DNA of 64,000 nucleotides from Streptomyces althioticus (GTDB lineage Bacteria > Actinomycetota > Actinomycetes > Streptomycetales > Streptomycetaceae): assembly GCA_014649355.1 (NCBI GenBank), contig BMSW01000019.1, forward strand, positions 1 through 64,000. The letters are read 5' to 3'. A program made the position numbers and the translations under genes. Numbering within the stretch: position 1 is the first letter of the stretch; each line of letters starts with the position of its first letter. Under the pieces are notes generated by a model. It saw only the letters and a list, made by a program, of their open reading frames with translations, made no database searches and was not told where the DNA came from. This document shows positions 16,309-24,718 of this stretch, in pieces.

Positions 16309-17523
16309 ATGGACTTCGCGTTCGACGCGCGCACCGAGGAGCTGCGCGCCCGGCTCCTCGCCTTCATGGACGAGCACGTGTACCCCGCCGAGCAGGTCGC
16401 GCACGAGCAGCGGGCGCGGCTGTCCTCGCCGTGGGAGAACCCGCCGGTGGTGGAGGAACTGAAGGAGGAGGCGCGCCGGCAGGGCCTGTGGAACCTGTTC
16501 CTGCCCGACGCCGAGTACGGCGCCGGACTCACCAACCTCCAGTACGCGCCGCTCGCCGAGATCACCGGCCGGTCCCCGCAACTCGCGCCGACCGCCACCA
16601 ACTGCGCCGCGCCCGACACCGGGAACATGGAGGTGCTGGCGCAGTTCGGCGACGAGCGGCAGAAGAAGCAGTGGCTGGAGCCGCTGCTCGCGGGCGAGAT
16701 CCGTTCGGCGTTCGCGATGACCGAGCCGGACGTGGCCTCCTCGGACGCCACCAACATCACCACGCACATCCGGCGGGAGGGCGACGAGTACGTCATCACC
16801 GGCCGCAAGTGGTACATCTCCGGGGCCATGCACCCGGACTGCACGATCTTCATCGTGATGGGCAAGACCGACCCGGACGGGCCGGACATCCGCCGCCAGC
16901 AGTCCATGGTCCTGGTCCCGCGCGACACCCCGGGCGTCACCGTGAAGCGGGCCATGCAGGTCTTCGGCTACGAGGACCACTACCACGGCGGCCACGCCGA
17001 GGTGGTCTTCGACGAGGCGCGGGTGCCGGTGTCGAACCTGATCGGCGAGGAGGGCGGCGGGTTCGCCATCGCCCAGGCGCGGCTCGGTCCTGGCCGGATC
17101 CACCACTGCATGCGGCTGATCGGCATGGCCGAGCGGGCGATCGAGCTGATGTGCCGGCGGGCGGTGTCCCGGGAGGCCTTCGGCAAGGCGCTCGCCCAGC
17201 AGGGCGTGGTGCAGAACTGGATCGCGGACGCGCGGGTCGCGGTCGAGCAGCTGCGGCTGCTGGTGCTGAAGACGGCCTGGATGATGGACACCGTCGGCAA
17301 CCGGGGCGCGCACACCGAGATCCAGGCCATCAAGATCGCCACCCCGCGCACGGTCGTCGGCATCCTCGACCGCGCGATCCAGCTGCACGGCGCGGGCGGC
17401 GTGAGCCAGGACTTCCCGCTGGCCGAGCTGTACGCGGGCGCGCGCACGCTGATGCTCGCGGACGGCCCGGACGAGGTGCACCAGCGGTCGCTGGCCCGCC
17501 GCGAGATCAAGAAGTACCTGTAG
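16309..17523 (+). CDS. Acyl-CoA dehydrogenase (LvaC/ACAD11-like)
   Basis: This 404-residue FAD enzyme has the N-terminal helical domain, the middle beta domain (AFAMTEPDVASSDATNITTHI and YVITGRKWYISGAMHPDC) and the C-terminal helical bundle with QLHGAGGVSQDFPLAELYAGARTL. Alpha,beta-dehydrogenation of acyl-CoA is the standard reaction. In the ACAD11/LvaC group the enzyme converts 4-phosphoacyl-CoA toward enoyl-CoA. Six bases separate it from the kinase gene, so both are translated from one message. No dedicated thioesterase or synthetase lies beside it. Confidence 0.9.
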   Translation: MDFAFDARTEELRARLLAFMDEHVYPAEQVAHEQRARLSSPWENPPVVEELKEEARRQGLWNLFLPDAEYGAGLTNLQYAPLAEITGRSPQLAPTATNCAAPDTGNMEVLAQFGDERQKKQWLEPLLAGEIRSAFAMTEPDVASSDATNITTHIRREGDEYVITGRKWYISGAMHPDCTIFIVMGKTDPDGPDIRRQQSMVLVPRDTPGVTVKRAMQVFGYEDHYHGGHAEVVFDEARVPVSNLIGEEGGGFAIAQARLGPGRIHHCMRLIGMAERAIELMCRRAVSREAFGKALAQQGVVQNWIADARVAVEQLRLLVLKTAWMMDTVGNRGAHTEIQAIKIATPRTVVGILDRAIQLHGAGGVSQDFPLAELYAGARTLMLADGPDEVHQRSLARREIKKYL

Positions 17524-17606
17524 CGGGCGTGGAACCGGCTCGTCGGGTGCCGTGGGGCGTCCGGCGGGCCGGTGACGCGGGTGCCGGGGCCGCGTCCGGG
17601 GGCTGC

Positions 17607-18200
17607 TTACGCGCGCAGTGCGCGCAGCAGGAGGTCGGCGAGGTGGTCGGCGACCTCCTGAGGGCCGAGCGGGCCGTCGGGGCGGTACCAGGTCGACAGG
17701 TGGTGCACCGAGCCGAAGTGGTAGTCGACGACGAGGTCGGCCGGGGTCGCCGTGGAGAAGACGCCCTCGCGCTGGCCCTCCTCGATCAGCGCGCGGAACC
17801 GCTCGTGGTAGCGGCGGCGCTCGGCGCGTACCTGCTTGTTCTTCTCCGGGCTCAGGTGGTGCATGGAGCGGAAGAAGATCGACGCGTCGTCGAGGTTCTC
17901 GATGGTGGTGACGACGACGTCGGCGGCCGCGCCGCGCAGCCGTTTCTCGATGGGCTCGTCGGCGTCGGCGAACTGGTCCAGGCGCTCCTGCTGGAGGCGC
18001 AGCACGCGCGCGTAGACCTCGTGCAGCAGGTCGTCCTTGGAGCCGAAGTAGTGGTACAGCGCCCCCTTGGTGACGCCGGCCGCCTCGACGATCTCCTGCA
18101 CCGAGGTGCGGTCGTAGCCCTGCTCGGCGAAGAGCCGGGTGGCGGCGGCCAGCAGCCGCTGCGGCACGGGGGTCCCGTCACCGTCCGTCGTTCTGGGCAC
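17607..18200 (-). CDS. TetR family transcriptional regulator
   Basis: This 197-residue regulator has a TetR helix-turn-helix at about residues 12-58 (LLAAATRLFAEQGYDRTSVQEIVEAAGVTKGALYHYFGSKDDLL) and a helical ligand domain. The GTG start at 18200 was chosen from the frame (MPRTTDGDGTP). It lies downstream of the SDR gene, same strand, 204 bases away, and opposite the kinase-ACAD operon. The matching palindromes at 15224 and 19221 flank exactly this cluster, so it is the prime candidate to bind them, probably releasing with an acyl-CoA ligand. Confidence 0.85.
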   Translation of the reverse strand: MPRTTDGDGTPVPQRLLAAATRLFAEQGYDRTSVQEIVEAAGVTKGALYHYFGSKDDLLHEVYARVLRLQQERLDQFADADEPIEKRLRGAAADVVVTTIENLDDASIFFRSMHHLSPEKNKQVRAERRRYHERFRALIEEGQREGVFSTATPADLVVDYHFGSVHHLSTWYRPDGPLGPQEVADHLADLLLRALRA

Positions 18201-18403
18201 TGCCGCCACCCGCCTTTCCGTGTTGCTGTCGGTCGTCGTGCGTCCAGGGAACGCCGTCCCCGCCGGAAGATCTTCCCACTCCACGGAATCGCCGCTTCGG
18301 GCACCGCCTCCCCGCCCAGTTTCTCCCCCGGAGCGAGGAGGAGTGCGGGCGGGTCCGCGCCGGCGCCCGCCCGGTGGGGGTCGGGCGGGTGCCGGTGCGG
18401 GTG

Positions 18404-19177
18404 TCAGCGGGTGGTCTCCCACTGCCGCTGGACGCGGTTCATGCCGCCGAGCCAGCGCTCGGGGTCGGCCGCGCGGGCCCGGTAGTACTCGGCGACCTCG
18501 GGGTGCGGCAGGATGAGGAAGCGGTCCTGCTCGATGCCGTCGAACAGGGCGTCGGCCACGTCCTCCGGCTCGATCGCGGTGGGCTTCAGCACCAGGTCCC
18601 CCGCGCTGCCGCTGGCGTCGAGCATGTCGGTGCGCACGCCCTGCGGGCAGATCGCGTGCACCTTCACCCCGCGGTGCCGGTAGGTGAGCGACAGCCACTC
18701 GGCGAAGGCGTAGGCGCCGTGCTTGGTGACGCTGTAGGGGGCGGTGCCGATCATGGTGAGCAGTCCGGCGGCGGAGACGGTGGAGACGAAACGGCCGCTG
18801 CCGCGCTCCAGCCACTCGGGGAGCAGCGCGTGTGCCGCGCGGACGTGCGCCATCACGTTGACGTCCCAGGACAGCGCCCAGTCCTCCTCGCGCAGCGGTT
18901 CGCCGGGCTCCCCGCCGTCGCGGCCGACCCCGGCGTTGGCGCACCAGACGTCGACCGTCCCGCCGAGGGCGTCGCGGGCCTCGTCGACGACCGAGGAGGC
19001 GTCGCCCGCCACCGCCTGGCCGCCGATCTCCTCGGCGACGGCCTTGGCGCGGGCGGCGTCCAGGTCGTTGACCACGACCTGAGCGCCCTGGGCGGTGAAT
19101 CGGCGGGCGAGTGCCGCTCCGATGCCGCCCCCGGCTCCCGTGACGACCACCTTCGCACCCTGCACGGCTTGCACCAT
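18404..19177 (-). CDS. SDR family oxidoreductase (LvaD-like candidate)
   Basis: This 257-residue classical short-chain dehydrogenase has the cofactor motif TGAGGGIG at residues 13-20, CANAG at about 92-96, and the catalytic YSVTKHG (Tyr-x3-Lys) preceded by Ser in VSTVSAAG. The Asp in VVNDLDAARA suggests NAD(H). The C-terminal 60 residues are long for the fold. Context with kinase and ACAD suggests reduction of a 4-oxoacyl-CoA or oxidation of a hydroxyacyl-CoA; this is inference. The palindrome at 19221 lies 44 bases upstream. Confidence 0.87.
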   Translation of the reverse strand: MVQAVQGAKVVVTGAGGGIGAALARRFTAQGAQVVVNDLDAARAKAVAEEIGGQAVAGDASSVVDEARDALGGTVDVWCANAGVGRDGGEPGEPLREEDWALSWDVNVMAHVRAAHALLPEWLERGSGRFVSTVSAAGLLTMIGTAPYSVTKHGAYAFAEWLSLTYRHRGVKVHAICPQGVRTDMLDASGSAGDLVLKPTAIEPEDVADALFDGIEQDRFLILPHPEVAEYYRARAADPERWLGGMNRVQRQWETTR

Positions 19178-19220
19178 CGGTCTCCTCCGACGCGGCTCGC
19201 GAACGCCTGACCGCGTCAGA

Positions 19221-19236
19221 CTAACCGGTCGGTATG
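19221..19236. promoter_or_regulatory. Operator-like site upstream of SDR
   Basis: CTAACCGGTCGGTATG has a perfect right half (ACCGGTCGGTAT) and a degenerate left half compared with the site at 15224. It lies between the divergent SDR and NamZ-like genes. Confidence 0.5.
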
Positions 19237-19346
19237 CCGTGAGGAAGGGGCGTTCCGCGCGGCATCGGTCGTGCTCGTTCCCCGGGGCGGCCCCGCACGC
19301 TAGCGTGCGTGGCCATGACATGTACCGCGATCACGGAGGTCACCGC

Positions 19347-20603
19347 ATGAGGCTGTCCCGACGGAGCCTGCTCGCCACCACCACGGCCGCGGTCGCGGCC
19401 TCCGCCGCGCCGGCCGCCGCCGCGCCGGGACGGGGGCCCGGGCACGGCGGGGGGCGTACGTTGCGCACCGGTTTCGAACGGCTCGCGGCGGACGGCTACG
19501 CCCTGCTCGACGGCCGCCGCGTGGGCGTGGTCACCAACCCCACCGGCATCACCCGCGACGTGCGGCACATCGTCGACGTGATGCACGCCGACGACCGAGT
19601 GGACCTGACCGCGGTCTTCGGGCCGGAGCACGGCTTCAGAGGCACCGCGCAGGCGGGAGGCTCGGAGGGCCGTTACGACGATCCGGCGACCGGGCTGCCC
19701 GTCTACGACACCTACCTGAAGAGCGGCCAGGACCTCGCCGACATCTTCACGGCGTCCGGCGTGGACACGGTGGTCTTCGACATCCAGGACGCCGGCGCCC
19801 GCTTCTACACGTACATCTGGACGCTCTTCGACTGCATGGAGGCGGCGCAGCTCGCGGGCCTGTCGTTCGTGGTCCTCGACCGGCCGAACCCGGTGAGCGG
19901 ACGGGCGGCGCTGGGGCCGGTGCTGCACAAGGAGTTCGCGACCTTCGTCGGGCGGGAGCCGATCTCGCAGGCGCACGGGATGACGGTGGCGGAGCTGGCG
20001 CTGCTCTTCAACGCGGAGTTCCTTCCGGCGCCCGTCGCCCTGGAGACCGTGAAGATGTCGGGCTGGAAGCGGTCGGACTTCTACGACGCGTCCGGGCTGC
20101 CGTGGGTGCCGCCGAGCCCGAACATGCCGACGCCGGAGACGGCGCTGGTGTACTCGGGGACGTGTCTGTTCGAGGGCACGAACCTGTCGGAGGGGCGCGG
20201 CACGACCCGGCCGTTCGAGCTGCTGGGCGCGGAGGGCGTCGACGGGCGCTGGGCTGCCGCGGCGAACGAGCTGGAGATGCCGGGCGTGCGGTTCCGTGAG
20301 GCGTACTTCGCGCCGACGTTCTCCAAGTTCGCGGGGAAGACGGTCGGCGGCGTGCAGTTGCATGTGCACGACCGCGAGCGGTTCGACCCGGTGCGGACGG
20401 GCATCGGCCTGCTCGTCACGGCGAAGCGGTCGTGGGACGGCTTCGCCTGGCGCGAGGACAACTGGATCGACAAGCTCACCGGCTCCACGCAGGTCCGCAC
20501 GATGATCGACGGGGGCGCGGACACGGACGAGGTGGTGGCGGGCTGGCAGGGAGAGCTGGCGGCGTTCCGCCGGAAGCGGCGCGAGCACTTGCTCTACCGG
20601 TAG
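19347..20603 (+). CDS. DUF1343 (NamZ-like) exo-beta-N-acetylmuramidase, Tat-exported
   Basis: This 418-residue protein has a twin-arginine signal (MRLSRRSLLATTTAAVAASA, cleaved after AAA near residue 28). The DUF1343 domain contains GVVTNPTGITRD, VFGPEHGFRGTAQAGG, PVYDTYLKSGQDLADIF, VVFDIQDAGARFYTYIWTL and DRPNPVSG. NamZ enzymes of this family release terminal MurNAc from peptidoglycan glycans. Active-site Glu is probably the one in GPEHGF. GGAGGT lies 7 bases before the ATG. Acts outside the membrane, in wall turnover. Confidence 0.88.
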   Translation: MRLSRRSLLATTTAAVAASAAPAAAAPGRGPGHGGGRTLRTGFERLAADGYALLDGRRVGVVTNPTGITRDVRHIVDVMHADDRVDLTAVFGPEHGFRGTAQAGGSEGRYDDPATGLPVYDTYLKSGQDLADIFTASGVDTVVFDIQDAGARFYTYIWTLFDCMEAAQLAGLSFVVLDRPNPVSGRAALGPVLHKEFATFVGREPISQAHGMTVAELALLFNAEFLPAPVALETVKMSGWKRSDFYDASGLPWVPPSPNMPTPETALVYSGTCLFEGTNLSEGRGTTRPFELLGAEGVDGRWAAAANELEMPGVRFREAYFAPTFSKFAGKTVGGVQLHVHDRERFDPVRTGIGLLVTAKRSWDGFAWREDNWIDKLTGSTQVRTMIDGGADTDEVVAGWQGELAAFRRKRREHLLYR

Positions 20604-20629
20604 GCCTCGGCCGGCCGGGGCACGTGGGT

Positions 20630-20661
20630 GGCGGCGGATCGCGGGACGGCGATCCGCCGCC
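20630..20661 (+). terminator. Terminator after the NamZ-like gene
   Basis: A perfect 12-bp stem (GGCGGCGGATCG and its complement) with an 8-base loop lies 27 bases beyond the stop codon. Confidence 0.8.
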
Positions 20662-21068
20662 GTCGTGTTCGCGCCCCCTTTTCCACCCCGTCCGCCGCCG
20701 TGACCTGCGCTTTCCGTGCTCCGCGCCGGGTGATGCGGGGTTTATCGGCCGACGGACCGGTGATCGGTGTGCATATCGGCGGGGTGTTCAGGAACCCGTG
20801 GAAGCCGCGGGGAGTTCTCAGAGCGTCGGGAAAGGGCCGCCCCTCCGCGGGAAGGGACAGGGAGCCCGTTACCGCCGGTATCCCCGCGCCGACGACAACT
20901 GAAGTGCGGGCCAAGGGAGTTGGCCCGGCGTTCCCCGCGGCCGGCTGAGGGGGCCATCGGAAAAAGGATGGAGCCGAATCGCGTGCCGACACGTCTATTC
21001 GGCGACGTCCTTTCGACGACGCCGAAGTGACCGGATTACAGGTGCAGGTGTGACGGAGGTGCAGGACG
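20662..21068. other. Non-coding gap with small hairpins, no recognised element
   Basis: About 400 bases without a credible gene. A 7-bp hairpin (CGGGCCA/TGGCCCG) lies at 20907-20927, and the last 60 bases are comparatively A-rich. I compared it by eye with cobalamin and cyclic di-AMP riboswitch consensus pieces; GCCGAATC at 20973 recalls the latter, but the rest of the motif is missing. Confidence 0.4.
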
Positions 21069-21671
21069 ATGGCCGGTTTCCGGAGTCTGGCGAGACAGGT
21101 CCGAGATCCCCGGTGCGATCTGGCGCTGCGGCGCTACTCGCTGCGCAAGTGCCTGGAGCGGTTCGCCCCGTACGGGCACCGCGCGACCTGGGACCACTTG
21201 TGCTCGCGGGCCGGGTTCGACCCCGAGGACCGCTCCGTCGACCCGGCGCGGCTCGTGGCCGCACTGGACGAGCTGGAGGAGGCCCGGGCGGTCTGGCTGG
21301 CGTACGAGGTGGAGTTCGCCGAGCGCCGCAGGAAGGAGAAGCACGACGGTCTGCGCAGGCCGGGCACGGTGGACGACTGGCACCGGATGACCTGGGGAGG
21401 TTTCGGGGTCGCCTGGTGCGACGATCCGCGGGTGCACCCGACGGAGCCCTTGGCGGAGGTGCTGCGGCGGCTGATCGCCGCGCTGGAGCGTGAGCCTGGC
21501 TCGTCCTGCCCCGTGTGCCAGGGAGCGCGGCTCGTCTGGCGCCACGACCTGGACCACGAACCCTCGTCGGGCCCGGTGTGCACGGACTGCGGCATCCTGG
21601 TCCCCCGTCCCGTGCTGACCCCGGCGGCCCTCGCGGAGTCCCGCCGCACGAGGCTGCTGGTCTCCGCCTGA
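21069..21671 (+). CDS. Hypothetical protein with C-terminal zinc ribbon
   Basis: This 200-residue soluble protein has a basic N-terminus (residues 1-30, with RRYSLRKCLERF) and a helical middle. Its C-terminal zinc ribbon is CPVC (147-150) and CTDC (171-174). GACGGAGGTGCAGG precedes the ATG. It lies 240 bases upstream of the RNA ligase gene on the same strand. The zinc ribbon and basic face fit nucleic-acid binding, but no family is recognised. Confidence 0.7.
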   Translation: MAGFRSLARQVRDPRCDLALRRYSLRKCLERFAPYGHRATWDHLCSRAGFDPEDRSVDPARLVAALDELEEARAVWLAYEVEFAERRRKEKHDGLRRPGTVDDWHRMTWGGFGVAWCDDPRVHPTEPLAEVLRRLIAALEREPGSSCPVCQGARLVWRHDLDHEPSSGPVCTDCGILVPRPVLTPAALAESRRTRLLVSA

Positions 21672-21699
21672 CCCGGCGGACGCCAAGGACGACACGACC

Positions 21700-21735
21700 G
21701 ACGAGAGCGACGAGCGCGACGAGCGCGACGAGCGA
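21700..21735 (+). repeat. Short tandem repeat (9-base unit x4)
   Basis: Four units of GACGAGNGN follow the zinc-ribbon gene. The track is not in a recognisable gene and may be slippage-prone. Confidence 0.7.
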
Positions 21736-21911
21736 CAGCAGGCAACGGTGACGAGCGACCGGAGCAACGGGGGCACGGGGGTGCGCGCCAGGGATGCCGC
21801 ACCCCCCGCGCCCCGGGACGGTAGCAGGCGGTAAACCGGTCGTTCCACGGCTTTGTTCTCAGGACAGTTGGGGCCGATGAGACCCACCTGAGAACCCTGG
21901 GAGCCCTCCCC

Positions 21912-22979
21912 ATGTCGACGCTGCGCGTCACCGCCGAGATACTGACCGTCCACCCGCATCCGAACGCCGACGCCCTGGAGCTGGCCCAGGTCGGCCTGTA
22001 CCGGGCCGTCGTCGCCAAGGGCGCCTACCGCACGGGCGACGCCGCCGTGTACATCCCCGAGCAGTCCGTGCTGCCGCCCGCCCTGATCGACGAGCTGGGC
22101 CTGACCGGCCGGCTGGCGGGCGGGAACCACGACCGGGTCAAGGCGGTCCGGCTGCGCGGCGAGCTGTCGCAGGGCATCGTCTGCCGGCCGACGGCGCTCG
22201 CGGACGTCGACCTGGTACGGGCCGCCGCCGACGGCACCGACTTCGCGGAGCGGCTCGGCGTCACCAAGTGGGTGCCGCCGGTCCCGCCGACCATGAACGG
22301 CGAGGTCGAGTCGGCGCCCGCCCTGCTGCCCTGGGTCGACATCGAGAACCTCCAGCGCCACCCCGGCATCTTCTCCCCGGGCGAACCCGTCGTGGTCACG
22401 GAGAAGCTGCACGGCACGGCCTGCCTGCTGACCTACGCCGCGGACGAGGACCGCGTGTACGTCTCCTCCAAGGGCTTCGGTGCGAAGTCCCTGGCCCTGA
22501 AGGAGGACCCGCGCAACCTGTACTGGCGCGCGGTGCGCGGCCACGGCGTCGCCGAGGCGGCCGCCGAGCTGGCGGCCCGGCTGGGTGCGCGGCGGGTCGG
22601 CGTCTTCGGCGAGGTGTACGGCGCGGGCGTGCAGGACCTCTCGTACGGCGCGGACGGGCGGCGCGACACCCTCGGGTACGCCGTGTTCGACGTGTCCGCG
22701 GAGATCGACGGGCAGGTGCGCTGGCTCGACGCGGCGGAGCTCCTCGAGGGCCGCCTGCCGCTGGTGCCCCGCCTCTGGACCGGCCCGTACGACAGCGGGC
22801 GGGTGATGGAGCTGGCCGGCGGCCGGGAGACGGTGTCCGGCAGGGAGCTGCACATCCGGGAGGGCGTGGTGATCCGGCCGGTGACCGAGCGGCACAGCCC
22901 GGTGACGGGCGGCCGGGCCGTCGCTAAGGCGGTGAGCCCGGCGTACCTGACCCGTAAGGGCGGCACGGAGTACGAGTGA
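21912..22979 (+). CDS. RNA ligase, Rnl5 (Deinococcus DraRnl/DRB0094) family
   Basis: This 355-residue ATP-dependent RNA ligase has an N-terminal OB-like module (residues 1-125). The adenylyltransferase domain carries motif I EKLHGT with nucleophile Lys165, motif III FGEVYG (232-237), motif IV EGVVIRP (317-323) and motif V AKAVS with Lys339. Lys165 coincides with the catalytic lysine I recall for DraRnl. The family seals 3'-OH/5'-phosphate nicks where the 3' strand is RNA, suggesting RNA repair. No partner kinase/phosphatase is adjacent; the zinc-ribbon gene is the nearest same-strand neighbour. Confidence 0.93.
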   Translation: MSTLRVTAEILTVHPHPNADALELAQVGLYRAVVAKGAYRTGDAAVYIPEQSVLPPALIDELGLTGRLAGGNHDRVKAVRLRGELSQGIVCRPTALADVDLVRAAADGTDFAERLGVTKWVPPVPPTMNGEVESAPALLPWVDIENLQRHPGIFSPGEPVVVTEKLHGTACLLTYAADEDRVYVSSKGFGAKSLALKEDPRNLYWRAVRGHGVAEAAAELAARLGARRVGVFGEVYGAGVQDLSYGADGRRDTLGYAVFDVSAEIDGQVRWLDAAELLEGRLPLVPRLWTGPYDSGRVMELAGGRETVSGRELHIREGVVIRPVTERHSPVTGGRAVAKAVSPAYLTRKGGTEYE

Positions 22980-22984
22980 ACGAG

Positions 22985-23009
22985 GGCGGGCGGCGAGGAG
23001 CCGCCCGCC
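22985..23009. terminator. Bidirectional terminator between RNA ligase and soxR
   Basis: A 10-bp stem (GGCGGGCGGC with its complement, 5-base loop GAGGA) sits between convergent genes. Confidence 0.7.
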
Positions 23010-23013
23010 TCCC

Positions 23014-23490
23014 TCACTCGCCGGAGTTCTTCCTGCCGCTCTCCGCCATGAGCCGGGAGCCGGTGAGGCGCTCGCCGAAGACGTCGTCCGGGTTGGACAG
23101 TACGCATCCCTCCAGCGAGAGACAGCCGCAGCCGATGCAGTCAGTCAGGTGGTCGCGCAGCCGATTCAGCTGCCGGATGCGCTCGTCCAGTTCGGAGCGC
23201 CACGCCTCGGAGAGCCGCGCCCAGTCGTCGCGCGTGGGCGTGCGCTCCTCGGGCAGCTCGGCGAGCGCCTCGCGGATCGTGGCGAGCGGAATGCCGACGC
23301 GCTGGGCGGCGCGGATGAAGGCGACGCGGCGCAGGGTGTCACGGGTGTAGCGGCGCTGGTTGCCGGAGGTGCGCCGGCTGCGGATCAGCCCTTTGGCCTC
23401 GTAGAAGTGCAGGGCCGACACGGCGGCCCCGCTGCGGGCGGAAAGCTGGCCGACGGTGAGCTCGTGGATCTTCTCTGGTATCCGGTGCAC
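23014..23490 (-). CDS. soxR: Redox-sensitive transcriptional activator SoxR
   Basis: This 158-residue MerR-family protein has a winged helix at residues 10-75 (LTVGQLSARSGAAVSALHFY), a coiled dimerisation helix, and the [2Fe-2S] cluster Cys118, Cys121, Cys123 and Cys129 (CIGCGCLSLEGC). In Streptomyces SoxR is oxidised by redox-active secondary metabolites and activates oxidoreductase and export genes, rather than soxS. The start is GTG at 23490. It is divergent from the MaoC gene. I saw no classical SoxR box nearby, so its targets probably lie elsewhere. Confidence 0.95.
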   Translation of the reverse strand: MHRIPEKIHELTVGQLSARSGAAVSALHFYEAKGLIRSRRTSGNQRRYTRDTLRRVAFIRAAQRVGIPLATIREALAELPEERTPTRDDWARLSEAWRSELDERIRQLNRLRDHLTDCIGCGCLSLEGCVLSNPDDVFGERLTGSRLMAESGRKNSGE

Positions 23491-23555
23491 TCCTCGAAGC
23501 CTACCGACCCCGTACGGCGGCCCGTCCGTTGACAGCCGCCCTGCGGCCGACCATG

Positions 23556-23571
23556 CTAAGCAGTTGCTTAG
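23556..23571. promoter_or_regulatory. TetR-type operator upstream of the MaoC gene
   Basis: CTAAGCAGTTGCTTAG is a palindrome with perfect 7-bp arms. It lies 51 bases before the MaoC start. A similar site (CTAAGCGCTCGCTCAC) is found upstream of the TetR gene at 24763-24778. Confidence 0.65.
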
Positions 23572-23621
23572 GCATGCGCACGAGGATGCGCCTGCGACTA
23601 CGTGACGCGAGAGGCCGGGAC

Positions 23622-24083
23622 ATGGCAGAGCCGAGGATCTTCACGTCCGTCGACGACCTGAAGGCGGCGGTGGGCGAGCAGCTGGGGTACACCGACTGGC
23701 TGGAGATCGACCAGAAGCGGATCGACCTGTTCGCCGAGGCCACCGGTGACCACCAGTGGATCCACGTGGACCCGGAGAAGGCCGCGGCGGGCCCGTTCGG
23801 CACGACCATCGCGCACGGCTATCTGACGCTGTCGCTGCTGCCGCTGTTCGGCCCGCAGCTGCTGTCCGTCGAGGGCGTGAAGATGGGCGTCAACTACGGC
23901 ACGAACAAGGTCCGCTTCCCGGCCCCCGTGCCGGTCGGCTCGCGCCTGCGCGCCACGGCGCGGATCAGCGCCGTCGACGAGGTCCCGGGCGGAGTCCAGG
24001 TCGCCACCGCCTTCACCGTGGAGCGCGAGGGCGGCGACAAGCCGGTGTGCGTGGCGGAGTCGGTGGCCCGGTACTACCTCTAG
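23622..24083 (+). CDS. MaoC family (R)-hydratase/dehydratase
   Basis: This 153-residue hot-dog-fold protein has the catalytic DHQWIHVDPEKAAAGPFGTTIAHGYL motif (Asp/His hydratase dyad; residues about 42-67), typical of (R)-specific enoyl-CoA hydratases. The ATG at 23622 fits the spacing of a GAGAGGCCGGGAC site. Its last four bases overlap the end of the convergent TetR gene. The shared operator motif suggests that TetR controls it. The likely role is hydration of enoyl-CoA in fatty or branched acid metabolism. Confidence 0.9.
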   Translation: MAEPRIFTSVDDLKAAVGEQLGYTDWLEIDQKRIDLFAEATGDHQWIHVDPEKAAAGPFGTTIAHGYLTLSLLPLFGPQLLSVEGVKMGVNYGTNKVRFPAPVPVGSRLRATARISAVDEVPGGVQVATAFTVEREGGDKPVCVAESVARYYL

Positions 24084-24718
24084 GAAGTCCCGGCGTTACC
24101 GGCCCCCACCATGCGGAGCACGAGGTCGGCGTAGAGCGCGCCGACCTCCTCCGGGGTGCGGGGCCCGTCGACGTTGAACCAGCGGGCCACGTCGATGCAC
24201 AGGGACAGCACGGCGAGCGTGGTGCCCGGCACGTCGGGGACGTCGAACTCGCCGGAGCGGACACCGTCCTCGATGATCCCGCGCACCTCCGCGTCGACCT
24301 GGCGGCGCAGGCCGACGATCTCCGCGCGGGCGTCCGGGCCGAGCGAGTCGAGTTCGTACTGCACGACCCTGGCGGTCGTGCGGCCGCGCGCGTGCCAGCG
24401 GACGAAGGAGCTGACCGCGTCGGCGAGCCGCTCGGTCGCGGTGCCCTCGCCGCGGGACGCGGTGCGCAGGATGTCCAGCGCCTTCTCGTGTCCGATGCGG
24501 CTGATGCGGTGGAGCAGCTCTTCCTTGGTCTTGTAGTGGATGTAGAGCGCAGCCGGGCTCATGCCGGCGCGGCCCGCGATGTCGCGGGTCGTCGTGGCGT
24601 GGTAGCCGCGCTCCGCGAAGGCCTCCACGGCGGCGAGCAGCAGTCGCCGGGCCGCGTCGGGCGTGACCTCACCCCACGGCTGCGTGTCACCGCCGGCCGT
24701 CTCCTCCGCCGTACTCAT
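24080..24718 (-). CDS. TetR family transcriptional regulator
   Basis: This 212-residue regulator has an HTH at about residues 18-65 (RRLLLAAVEAFAERGYHATTTRDIAGRAGMSPAALYIHYKTKEELL), then a helical ligand domain resembling KstR/FadR-type acyl-CoA sensors. The start is ATG at 24718 with GGGGTGAG ahead; a GTG one codon earlier is possible. It is convergent with the MaoC gene and overlaps it by four bases. The upstream site CTAAGCGCTCGCTCAC suggests autoregulation. Confidence 0.87.
   Translation of the reverse strand: MSTAEETAGGDTQPWGEVTPDAARRLLLAAVEAFAERGYHATTTRDIAGRAGMSPAALYIHYKTKEELLHRISRIGHEKALDILRTASRGEGTATERLADAVSSFVRWHARGRTTARVVQYELDSLGPDARAEIVGLRRQVDAEVRGIIEDGVRSGEFDVPDVPGTTLAVLSLCIDVARWFNVDGPRTPEEVGALYADLVLRMVGAGNAGTS

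Noticed and set aside
20767..21030. Possible cyclic di-AMP riboswitch in the gap before the zinc-ribbon gene
   Set aside because: A GCCGAATC piece recalls the motif, but the other conserved segments (GGGGTGAATC-like and the final CAGCTAACC) are absent.
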